A stretch of DNA of 64,000 nt from an uncultured Clostridia bacterium. GTDB lineage: Bacteria; Bacillota; Clostridia; Christensenellales; Aristaeellaceae. The position numbers and the translations under genes are program-made. The DNA lies in NCBI GenBank assembly GCA_944333055.1, contig CALVKT010000015.1:1-64000 (forward strand), written 5' to 3'. Below are positions 57,867 through 64,000 of the stretch, piece by piece. The notes beneath the pieces are model-generated. The model was not told where the DNA came from. It saw only the letters and a program-made list of their open reading frames with translations, and did no database searches. The first letter of the stretch is position 1. The number at the start of each line of letters is the position of its first letter.

Positions 57867-57914
57867 AAAAGAAGGACGAACGGCCGCTTAAAAAGAAGGA
57901 CGAACGGCCGCTTA
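57867..57914 (+). repeat. Perfect 24-bp tandem repeat (two copies)
   Basis: A 24-bp unit beginning AAAAGAAGGACGAACGGCC occurs twice without mismatch at 57867-57890 and 57891-57914, in the spacer between two divergent genes and directly before the promoter of the rightward one. It includes the palindrome CGGCCG. It could be a duplicated operator or a recent replication slip. Confidence 0.9.
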
Positions 57915-57919
57915 AGATC

Positions 57920-57949
57920 TTGTCCTTTCCCGCGATTTGGTGGTATAAT
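57920..57949 (+). promoter_or_regulatory. Promoter for the DUF6106-like gene
   Basis: TTGTCC (57920-57925), 18 bp and TATAAT (57944-57949) with TGG before the -10 (extended -10). The tandem repeat ends six bases upstream. Confidence 0.8.
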
Positions 57950-57982
57950 GGAGAAACCCTGAAGTTGGAGGCGTGAATCGTG

Positions 57983-58513
57983 ATGGATTGCTTTAAGGAG
58001 GACGTGGTCGTCCGCCGCAATAACCTGCTGGGCAATGTGCTCTATGTGATGTGCTGGGTGTGTATCGTGCTCTTTGGTCTGTATGGGCTGATGATGATTC
58101 AGTTGCTGCTGTTTGAATTCAGCGTGGGGAGTTTGATCATCGCGCTGCTGAACATCGCCCTGGCGGTCGGCCTCTTTCTGACAAAGGATCGCCTCAAGAT
58201 CGAATATGAGTACGCCTTTACGAACGGCTCGCTCGATTTTGCCATGGTCATGCGCGGGGCCAAGCGCAAGGAGCTGGGCAGCATGAACGTGGCCAACGTA
58301 TCCGCCTGCGGCCATGTGGCGCATGACAGCTTCCGCAGGTTCATGGCGATGAAGGACGTGCAGCGCCGCAACTGGTTCCTCAACCGGGACGGCAACCTGT
58401 TCTACTTCTACTACGTCAAGGAGAACAAGAAGCACATGATCGTCATCGAGCCGAGCGAGGAGATGGTGGAGATGATCCGCCGCTACGTGCCCGCCGGCGT
58501 GTATCAGGGCTGA
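57983..58513 (+). CDS. DUF6106-like membrane protein
   Basis: The 176-residue protein (ATG 57983; GTG 57980 is an alternative) starts MDCFKEDVVVRRNN, has two membrane helices (about residues 17-38 and 45-66), then a soluble cytoplasmic domain with YEYAFTNGSLDFAMVMRGAKRKELGSM and HMIVIEPSEEMVEMIRRYVP. The pattern of a DxFxE(K)VVxR start, paired helices and a Cys-containing tail resembles DUF6106 of Clostridia. The function is unknown. Divergent from the zinc-ribbon protein gene. Confidence 0.65.
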   Translation: MDCFKEDVVVRRNNLLGNVLYVMCWVCIVLFGLYGLMMIQLLLFEFSVGSLIIALLNIALAVGLFLTKDRLKIEYEYAFTNGSLDFAMVMRGAKRKELGSMNVANVSACGHVAHDSFRRFMAMKDVQRRNWFLNRDGNLFYFYYVKENKKHMIVIEPSEEMVEMIRRYVPAGVYQG

Positions 58514-58524
58514 GCAACATTTTC

Positions 58525-58561
58525 ACTCTCCAGCATGGCCTGTCCGTACTGGAGAGTTTGT
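58525..58561 (+). terminator. Terminator of the DUF6106-like gene
   Basis: ACTCTCCAG (58525-58533) pairs with CTGGAGAGT (58549-58557), followed by TTGTC; the T-tract is weak. Confidence 0.6.
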
Positions 58562-58588
58562 CTGTGTGTGGGGAAGAAGGGGAACGCT

Positions 58589-59740
58589 TTGATTTATCTG
58601 GACAACAGCGCGACGACGCGCCCGTTTGACAGCGTCATCGACGTGATGAACGCCTGCATGCGCGAGGACTATTTCAATCCGTCCGCGGCGTACAAGCCCG
58701 CGGTCGATCTGGACAGAAGGCTGCGCGCGTGCAGAAGGCGCATCGCCGCGCAGGTGGGCGCGCAGGAGGACGAGGTCATTTTCACCAGCGGCGGCACGGA
58801 GAGCGACAATCTGGCGATTCTGGGCTGCGCCATGACGCTGCACGGCCGCGCCAACTTCGTGTGCAGCGCGCTGGAGCATCCGGCGGTGGCCGATACGATC
58901 CGACGGGTGGAGGCGCTGGGCCACGAGGTGCGCGTGCTGCCGGTCGATGCGCGCGGCATCGTCGATCTGGACGCGGCGGCGCATGTGATCGACGAACACA
59001 CGGCGCTCGTCTCCTGCTTGCAGGTGAGCAACGAGACCGGCGCGATCCAGCCCATTGAGGCGCTCTCGCGGCTGGCGCGGGAGAAAAACCCGAACGTGCG
59101 CGTACACGTGGACGGCGTGCAGGGCTTCATGCGCGTGCCGGTGCACATGGCAAGGATGGGCGTGGACATGTATGCGCTCAGCGGCCACAAGATCCACGGG
59201 CCCAAGGGCGTGGGCGCGCTGGTCGTGCGCAGGGGCGTGCGCCTCGTGCCGCAGATGACGGGCGGCGGGCAGGAGAAGAACCTGCGATCGGGCACGTACA
59301 ACGCGCCCGGCATCCTGGGCCTGGGCGAGGCGGTTCGTGAGATGGCACAGCGCCGGGAACAGGTGGAGAAGATGCGCGGGATGAAGGCGCGGCTCTGGGC
59401 GCAGCTCAGCGCTGCGGGCGGCGTGCGCGTCAACGGCCCGGCGCCCGGCGAATCGGACAGCGCGCCGCACATCCTGAGCCTGTCCTTTGAGGGCGTGCGC
59501 GGCGAGGTGATGCGCAACGCGCTGGAGGGCGAGGGCGTGCTGGTGTCCACGGGCTCTGCGTGCGCCTCCCACAAGCAGAAGGTGAGCGGCACGTTGCGGG
59601 CGATGGGCCTGACGGGCGAGCAGGCGGACGGCACCATCCGCGTGAGCCTTGGACTCATGAACACGATGGAAGAGATGGACGAAGCGGCGGCGCGCATGAT
59701 CGGCATGGCCGCGCTGCTCGCGCGATACAGGAGGAGATAA
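58589..59740 (+). CDS. Cysteine desulfurase (NifS/IscS family)
   Basis: The enzyme takes sulfur from cysteine to form a persulfide for tRNA thiolation or Fe-S assembly. From TTG 58589 (GAAGGGGAA upstream) the protein has 383 residues: LIYLDNSATTRP at the start, TSGGTESDNLAILG near residue 67, the PLP lysine in ALSGHKIHGPKGVGAL near residue 200, and the catalytic Cys in STGSACASHKQ near residue 322. It is directly followed by thiI, so it most likely feeds sulfur to ThiI, as in the Bacillus NifZ-ThiI pair. Confidence 0.93.
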   Translation: MIYLDNSATTRPFDSVIDVMNACMREDYFNPSAAYKPAVDLDRRLRACRRRIAAQVGAQEDEVIFTSGGTESDNLAILGCAMTLHGRANFVCSALEHPAVADTIRRVEALGHEVRVLPVDARGIVDLDAAAHVIDEHTALVSCLQVSNETGAIQPIEALSRLAREKNPNVRVHVDGVQGFMRVPVHMARMGVDMYALSGHKIHGPKGVGALVVRRGVRLVPQMTGGGQEKNLRSGTYNAPGILGLGEAVREMAQRREQVEKMRGMKARLWAQLSAAGGVRVNGPAPGESDSAPHILSLSFEGVRGEVMRNALEGEGVLVSTGSACASHKQKVSGTLRAMGLTGEQADGTIRVSLGLMNTMEEMDEAAARMIGMAALLARYRRR

Positions 59741-59742
59741 GC

Positions 59743-60891
59743 GTGAGGGAATTGCTGCTGGTTCGCTACGGCGAGGTGTTTCTCAAGGGGCAGAATCGCC
59801 CGTTTTTTCTGCGCAAGCTGGTCGATCACGTGAAGGAGGCCGTGCAGGCCGTGCACGGCCACGTGTGGCTGAGCGACGGGCGCATCTACGTGTCCGACTA
59901 CACCGATCAGGACGAGGCGATCCGCCGCGTGTCGCGCGTGTTCGGCATCCATTCGGTGAGCCCGGCTGTCGAGATGGAGAAGGATGACTTTGAGGCCATC
60001 TGCGCGCAGGCCTCGAAGATGATGGAAAACCGCACCGGCACGTTCAAGGTGCTCGCCAAGCGCTCGGACAAGCGCTATCCGCTGGATTCTCCGGCGATCG
60101 GGCGCGAGGCGGGCGGCTACATCCTCAAGCACGTGCCCCACCTGCGCGTGGATGTCAATCATCCCGATCACGAGCTGACCATCGAGATCCGCGGCCAGGC
60201 GTATCTCTCCGTGGATCGCACGATGGGCGCGGGCGGCATGCCCATGGGCACAAACGGCAAAGCATGCCTGCTGCTCTCCGGCGGCATCGACAGCCCTGTG
60301 GCCGGCTTCATGATCGCCAAGCGCGGCGTGGAGCTGTGCTGCGTGCACTATCACTCCTTCCCGTACACCAGCGAGCGCGCGCGGGAGAAGGTGATGGAAC
60401 TGGCGCGCATCCTCAGCGAATACTGCGGCCGCATGCGCGTGTACGTCGTGCCGTTCACCGAGATCCAGATGCAGATCCATGAGAAGTGCCCGGAGAACCT
60501 GACGACGCTGATCATGCGCCGATACATGATGCGCATCGCGGAGATTCTGGCGCGCAGGGACGGCGCGCAGGCGCTGATCACGGGCGAGTCCATCGGCCAG
60601 GTCGCCAGCCAGACGATGGAGGCGCTGGGCTGCACGGACGAGGTGGTGACCATGCCCGTCTTCCGCCCGTGCGTGGGCATGGACAAGAGCGAGATCATCG
60701 AGCGCGCCGAGCGCATCGGCACGATGGAGACCTCGTCCCTGCCGTATGAGGACTGCTGCACGGTCTTCACGCCCAAGCACCCCGCCACGCACCCGCGCAA
60801 GGAGATCGTGCGCAAGGCCGAGGAGCGGCTGGACAGCGAGGCGCTCATCGCCGCGGCGATCGAGGGCACGGAGGCCGTCACGGTGGGCTAA
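59743..60891 (+). CDS. thiI: tRNA 4-thiouridine synthetase ThiI
   Basis: ThiI makes s4U8 in tRNA. From GTG 59743 (GGAGGAG upstream) it has 382 residues: an N-terminal ferredoxin-like part, THUMP domain (about 60-165), and the AANH/PP-loop domain with LLSGGIDSPVAGFMIAKRG near residue 176. It lacks the C-terminal rhodanese domain of E. coli ThiI, so it should take sulfur straight from the desulfurase next door and would not serve thiazole synthesis. Confidence 0.95.
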   Translation: MRELLLVRYGEVFLKGQNRPFFLRKLVDHVKEAVQAVHGHVWLSDGRIYVSDYTDQDEAIRRVSRVFGIHSVSPAVEMEKDDFEAICAQASKMMENRTGTFKVLAKRSDKRYPLDSPAIGREAGGYILKHVPHLRVDVNHPDHELTIEIRGQAYLSVDRTMGAGGMPMGTNGKACLLLSGGIDSPVAGFMIAKRGVELCCVHYHSFPYTSERAREKVMELARILSEYCGRMRVYVVPFTEIQMQIHEKCPENLTTLIMRRYMMRIAEILARRDGAQALITGESIGQVASQTMEALGCTDEVVTMPVFRPCVGMDKSEIIERAERIGTMETSSLPYEDCCTVFTPKHPATHPRKEIVRKAEERLDSEALIAAAIEGTEAVTVG

Positions 60892-60904
60892 AAACCGGAT
60901 ACCG

Positions 60905-60933
60905 GTCATAAGATGAACGCAGAGCGACACAAA
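60905..60933 (+). promoter_or_regulatory. Possible sigma-E promoter of spoIIIA
   Basis: GTCATAAG (60905-60912), 13 bp and GACACAAA (60926-60933) resemble the mother-cell sigma-E pattern (roughly TCATATT, 13-14 bp, CATACAAT), with five of eight matches in the -10. spoIIIA is sigma-E dependent in Bacillus. A T-rich segment (60952-60957) after it complicates the picture. Confidence 0.4.
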
Positions 60934-60963
60934 GCGCTGCGTTTTTTGTTTGGCGGTGATGGG

Positions 60964-61986
60964 ATGTCCTGGAGAGAAGCGCTGGGTCTGCGGCTGCCCG
61001 CGCCGCTGGCGCAGACGCTGCGCGCGCTGCCCGCGCAGGAAGCGGAAGGGCTGGAGGAGATTCGCCTCTACGCGGGGCGGCGGGCGGCGTTCGTCATCGG
61101 CGGGCAGCGGCGCGAGACGGACGTGACCGTGGAGCCCGCGCAGATGGACGGCCTGCTCGCCGCGCTGTGCGGGCACGCGCTCTACCGCTGCGAGGAGCAG
61201 CTCGCGCAGGGCTTCATCCCGCTGCCGGGCGGACACCGCGCGGGCGTGTGCGGGCGCATGACGCGGGAGGCCGGCGGCGTGTGGCGCATGGGCGGCGTCA
61301 CGTCGGTGTGCATCCGCGTCTGCCGCAGCGTGCCCGGGGCCAGCGCGCCCATCCGGCATCTTCTGCTGGATGCCTCCAGCGCGCCGCGGCGCGTGCTGCT
61401 GCTGGGCCCGCCCGGCTGCGGAAAGACGACGGTGCTGCGGGACGCGGCGCTGTATCTCGCCGAGGCGCGCGGGCTGCGCGTCGCGGTGGCGGACGAGCGC
61501 GAGGAGCTGTTTTCCGGCGCGCCGTGCGCACTCGACGTGCTGGCGGGGATGGACAAGGCGCAGGCGATCATGCTGCTGCTGCGCGGCATGGCCCCGCAGG
61601 TGATCGTCACGGACGAGATCGGGCGGGCGGCGGACGTGCGCGCGCTGCTGGATGCGTCGCGCTGCGGCGTGGGGCTGATCGCCTCGGCGCACGCGGGCGG
61701 CGTGCAGGATGCGCGGCGGCGGCCCGAACTGCGCAGGATGATGGAAGCGGGCGCGTTTGACCGGGTGATCCTGCTTGCACGCCACGGACGCGTGCAGGCG
61801 GTGTGCGACACATCGGGTGACGAAGTGAAGGAGGGCGAACATGGTCAGTTGGGATGTGGCGGTGATGGCGATGATCGCGATCAGCGCGGCGGGCTATCTG
61901 CTCTCGGACGGGGAGAAGCGACGGGTGCGCTGGGTGCGCGCGATGCGCCGCTGCCTGCTGCGCATGAACGGCATCATTCGTTATGA
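60964..61986 (+). CDS. spoIIIAA: Stage III sporulation protein AA (ATPase)
   Basis: SpoIIIAA is a AAA-type ATPase of the mother-cell side of the SpoIIIA-SpoIIQ feeding channel. ATG 60964 (MSWREALGLRL) is preferred over 60913, which falls inside the possible sigma-E promoter. LEEIRLYAGRRAAF near residue 37, HRAGVCGRM, Walker A LLGPPGCGKTTVLRD near residue 143 and VIVTDEIGRAADV (Walker B-like) are present. The last 48 residues read out of frame through the start of spoIIIAB, a 146-bp overlap, and do not look like the family's C-terminus. Confidence 0.92.
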   Translation: MSWREALGLRLPAPLAQTLRALPAQEAEGLEEIRLYAGRRAAFVIGGQRRETDVTVEPAQMDGLLAALCGHALYRCEEQLAQGFIPLPGGHRAGVCGRMTREAGGVWRMGGVTSVCIRVCRSVPGASAPIRHLLLDASSAPRRVLLLGPPGCGKTTVLRDAALYLAEARGLRVAVADEREELFSGAPCALDVLAGMDKAQAIMLLLRGMAPQVIVTDEIGRAADVRALLDASRCGVGLIASAHAGGVQDARRRPELRRMMEAGAFDRVILLARHGRVQAVCDTSGDEVKEGEHGQLGCGGDGDDRDQRGGLSALGRGEATGALGARDAPLPAAHERHHSL

Positions 61987-62368
61987 GCAGCCGCCGCTGT
62001 GCACGCTGCTGGAGCGGATCGACCTGCGCGCCACGCCGCAGGAGCGGGAGCTGACACGGCTGCTGCACCGGTGCGCCGGGCGGATGCGGGACAGCGCGAA
62101 TCCCCAGCTGCCTCTGCTCTTTGCGGGAGAGACGGCCAAGCTGGCGGGTTACGGCGTGCTCAGCGAGGAGGATCGCGCGGCGTTTGAGGGCGTGATCGCG
62201 GAGCTGGGGCGCACGCGGCTTCCGGAGCAGATTCGCCTCATCGACGGCGCGGACGAGCGCCTGCGGGCGCGGGAGGAGACGCTCGCGCGCGAGGGCGCGC
62301 GGCGCGCGCAGCTCATCCGCACGCTGGGCGTCGCGCTGGGCGCGGCTGTCTTTCTGATCCTGATCTGA
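61841..62368 (+). CDS. spoIIIAB: Stage III sporulation protein AB
   Basis: SpoIIIAB is a membrane-anchored component of the SpoIIIA secretion-like complex and resembles the type II secretion protein GspF. The 175-residue protein starts at ATG 61841 (AAGGAGGGC upstream), has membrane helices at both ends (about 4-22 and 157-174) and a helical middle with LLHRCAGRMRDSANPQLPLLFA. It overlaps spoIIIAA by 146 bp in another frame. Confidence 0.92.
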   Translation: MVSWDVAVMAMIAISAAGYLLSDGEKRRVRWVRAMRRCLLRMNGIIRYEQPPLCTLLERIDLRATPQERELTRLLHRCAGRMRDSANPQLPLLFAGETAKLAGYGVLSEEDRAAFEGVIAELGRTRLPEQIRLIDGADERLRAREETLAREGARRAQLIRTLGVALGAAVFLILI

Positions 62369-62382
62369 AGGGAGGGGCGCAT

Positions 62383-62580
62383 GTGAACATCGATCTGATC
62401 TTCCAGATCGCCGGTGTGGGCATCCTCATCTTTGCGGTCAATCAGGTGCTGCAAAAGGCGGGCCGGGAGGACATCGCGGTGCTCTCCTCCGTGGCGGGGC
62501 TGGTGGTGGTGCTGTTTCTGGTGGTCGATCTCATCGCGCAGCTGCTCAACAATGTCAAGAGCATATTCGGCCTGTACTGA
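62383..62580 (+). CDS. spoIIIAC: Stage III sporulation protein AC
   Basis: The 65-residue membrane protein starts at GTG 62383 (GGGAGGGG upstream), with two helices (FQIAGVGILIFAVNQVLQKAG and LSSVAGLVVVLFLVVDLIAQL). The sequence NVKSIFGLY at the end is typical. It is a small channel-associated subunit of the SpoIIIA complex in the outer forespore membrane. Confidence 0.95.
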   Translation: MNIDLIFQIAGVGILIFAVNQVLQKAGREDIAVLSSVAGLVVVLFLVVDLIAQLLNNVKSIFGLY

Positions 62581-62600
62581 GCGGGAAACGGGGGACGCGC

Positions 62601-62987
62601 ATGGAGTGGATTCGGCTGATCGGGTTTTGCCTGCTGGCCGCGTCGATGGTGATGGTGCTGCGCCAGATGCAGCCGCAGACGGCGGGGCTGCTGTCCGTGA
62701 CGTTCTGCGTGCTGCTGCTGGGCGCGGTGCTGCCGCAGATAGGCGCGTATGTGGAGACGGTGCGCGCGTTCCTCGCCTCGCTGGGGCTGGAGGCGCAGTA
62801 CTACCGGATCATGCTCAAGGCGATGGGCATCGTGCTGGTGACGCAGCTCGCCGTGCAGGTCTGCCAGGACATGGACGCGCCGTCCATCGCGCGGCGGGCG
62901 GCGCTGTGCGGGCGCATGGCGCTGCTGGGCGTGGCGGTGCCGGTGTTCATCGAGCTCACGCAGATGGCCGTGGGTGTGCTGCGATGA
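62601..62987 (+). CDS. spoIIIAD: Stage III sporulation protein AD
   Basis: The 128-residue protein has three to four membrane segments (IRLIGFCLLAASMVMVLRQM, LLSVTFCVLLLGAVLPQIGAYV and a C-terminal one) and YYRIMLKAMGIVLVTQLAVQVCQDMDAPSIA, a conserved SpoIIIAD/AE-like segment. The stop overlaps the spoIIIAE start (ATGA). Confidence 0.93.
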   Translation: MEWIRLIGFCLLAASMVMVLRQMQPQTAGLLSVTFCVLLLGAVLPQIGAYVETVRAFLASLGLEAQYYRIMLKAMGIVLVTQLAVQVCQDMDAPSIARRAALCGRMALLGVAVPVFIELTQMAVGVLR

Positions 62988-64000
62988 GACGGGTGCTCTG
63001 CGCGCTGCTGCTTGCCCTCTGGCTGCTGCCCTGCCCGCGCGCGGCGCGGGCGCAGGAAGCGCGGGCGGACGCACAGACGACGGACGAGGTGCGGGCGGAT
63101 ATACGGGAGACGATCGACGTGGTCATGGACGAGCTCGACTTTTCGCAGCTGCACGACGTCAGGGCGCTCGGCTGGAACGGGAGCCTGCGCGACCTCGTGC
63201 GCGCGATCGCATCGGGCGAGACATTCTCCGCGGAGGAAGCGGTGGAGGCGGTGCTCAGCGCATTCTTTGAAGCGCTGCAAAGCCTGGGCGCGCTGATGCT
63301 CTCGCTCATGCTGCCCGTGCTGCTGGCGAGCCTGCTGCTGCACACGCTCGGCGCGCAGCACGACGCGCTCGCCCCGCTCTCGCGCGGCGTGTGCTTCATC
63401 CTGACGCTGATCCCGGTGATGCTGGTCGTCTTTTCGGAACTCGAACACGCGCGCAGCACGATCACGGCGATGACCGATCGCATGGACAAGCTGCTTCCGC
63501 TGCTGCTCACGCTGCTCACGGCGCTGGGCGGCAGCGCGTCCTCGGCGTTTTTGCACCCGATGGTCGTGGCGGCGTCGGGCAGCATGGTGTTTCTGGCGCG
63601 GGAGGTGATCCTGCGGCTGGTGATGTGCACCTGTGCGGTCACGGCGGTCAACCATCTGTCCGACAGGGCGCATCTCACGCGCATGGCCCAGCTTCTGCGC
63701 AGCGCGGTCTGCTGGCTGCTGGGCGTGAGCTTCACGGTGTTTTTGGGCGCGATGTCCCTGCAGGGCGTGTGCACCGCGTCCATTGACGGCGTGGCCATCC
63801 GGGCGGCGAAGTACGCCGTGGACAACTTCGTGCCGGTGGTCGGCGGCATGTTCTCCGACACGATGGACACACTGGTCGGCTGCACGTTGATCGTCAAAAA
63901 TGCGCTGGGCGTGGCAGCGGTGCTCGTGCTCCTTGGCGCGGTGCTCGGCCCGATGATGCGCACGCTGGCGGTGGTCTTCATCATGAAGCTGAGCGCGGCG
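62984..64000 (+). CDS. spoIIIAE: Stage III sporulation protein AE (3' end outside window)
   Basis: The frame opens at ATG 62984, overlapping the spoIIIAD stop, and stays open for 339 codons to the window edge. It has a signal peptide (MRRVLCALLLALWLLPCPRAARAQ), a soluble segment (about 25-100), then several hydrophobic segments, starting ALMLSLMLPVLLASLLL near residue 103. SpoIIIAE is the polytopic export-gate-like subunit of the channel. spoIIIAF-AH should follow beyond the edge. Confidence 0.92.
   Translation, partial: MRRVLCALLLALWLLPCPRAARAQEARADAQTTDEVRADIRETIDVVMDELDFSQLHDVRALGWNGSLRDLVRAIASGETFSAEEAVEAVLSAFFEALQSLGALMLSLMLPVLLASLLLHTLGAQHDALAPLSRGVCFILTLIPVMLVVFSELEHARSTITAMTDRMDKLLPLLLTLLTALGGSASSAFLHPMVVAASGSMVFLAREVILRLVMCTCAVTAVNHLSDRAHLTRMAQLLRSAVCWLLGVSFTVFLGAMSLQGVCTASIDGVAIRAAKYAVDNFVPVVGGMFSDTMDTLVGCTLIVKNALGVAAVLVLLGAVLGPMMRTLAVVFIMKLSAA

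Noticed and set aside
58669..61842. A 1057-codon minus-strand frame across the desulfurase, thiI and spoIIIAA
   Set aside because: Antisense shadow of three certain genes.
1..64000. Search for insertion sequences, prophage, toxin-antitoxin, restriction or other defence genes
   Set aside because: No transposase, integrase, paired small toxin-antitoxin frames, methylase-nuclease pair or terminal inverted repeats were recognised by reading both strands.

Overview
This 64 kb window comes from a GC-rich (roughly mid-60s % G+C by eye), spore-forming Firmicute, most likely a member of class Clostridia. The evidence is the spoIIIA operon at the right edge, a DivIVA/SepF/YlmH cell-division block, a T-box leader before pheST, a TPP riboswitch before an ECF-type thiamine transporter, IreB-RuvX-DUF1292 gene order, and near-consensus sigma-A promoters standing out as AT islands. 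Genus cannot be fixed from sequence alone. TTG and GTG starts are common, and several starts below were chosen from Shine-Dalgarno spacing or from a promoter position. No insertion sequence, prophage, CRISPR array or rRNA was seen, and nearly all genes are on the + strand. The window opens inside mutL and closes inside spoIIIAE.

Layout. 1-5.5 kb: mutL (3' part), miaA, a very Cys-rich unknown, xpt, a polyprenol-phosphate type glycosyltransferase and rsmA. 5.5-8.7 kb: two secreted proteins, a DUF6273 protein and a PIG-L/Pro-Thr linker/phosphodiester glycosidase fusion. 8.7-11.3 kb (minus strand): an unknown membrane protein, thiT under a TPP riboswitch with terminator, and argF. 11.3-20.4 kb: aroK, a degenerate THUMP protein, then an HlyD-like protein, yggS, sepF, ylmH and divIVA; DUF5665, lspA and rluD; a PRC-barrel-like protein, a 53-residue membrane peptide and an AI-2E family permease. 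20.4-29.7 kb: ireB, a ruvX-DUF1292 fusion, a second DUF1292 protein, T-box/pheS/pheT, aroE, ppa, a class I amidotransferase-fold hydrolase and a SpoIID-like protein.

29.8-40.6 kb: gap, then about 1 kb without a recognisable gene that holds a strong promoter and a chain of hairpins ahead of an aspartylglucosaminidase-family gene; tRNA-Leu(CAG) on the minus strand; a pantothenate-type ECF S component with coaX; hom; a strikingly A-rich spacer; an msmK/ugpC-type sugar ABC ATPase with a CdaR-type regulator; and a CtpA-type S41 protease. 40.6-48.4 kb: a cell-surface glycan cluster of four consecutive GT2 enzymes, a polysaccharide pyruvyl transferase, an FrhB-type Fe-S protein and a MATE transporter. 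48.4-64 kb: comEC, an orphan parB-like gene, degV, tadA and lysA; on the minus strand a serine hydrolase and a large zinc-ribbon/single-TM protein; then a DUF6106-like membrane protein, a cysteine desulfurase with thiI (a sulfur relay for tRNA thiolation), and spoIIIAA-AE.

Most of the window is housekeeping. The parts least explained by known families are the structured intergenic region at 31.5-32.0 kb, the secreted PIG-L/phosphodiester glycosidase fusion with its DUF6273 partner, the zinc-ribbon membrane protein flanked by a perfect 24-bp tandem repeat, the catalytically degenerate THUMP protein, and the A-rich spacer before msmK. I did not find convincing evidence of a wholly new defence or mobile system.
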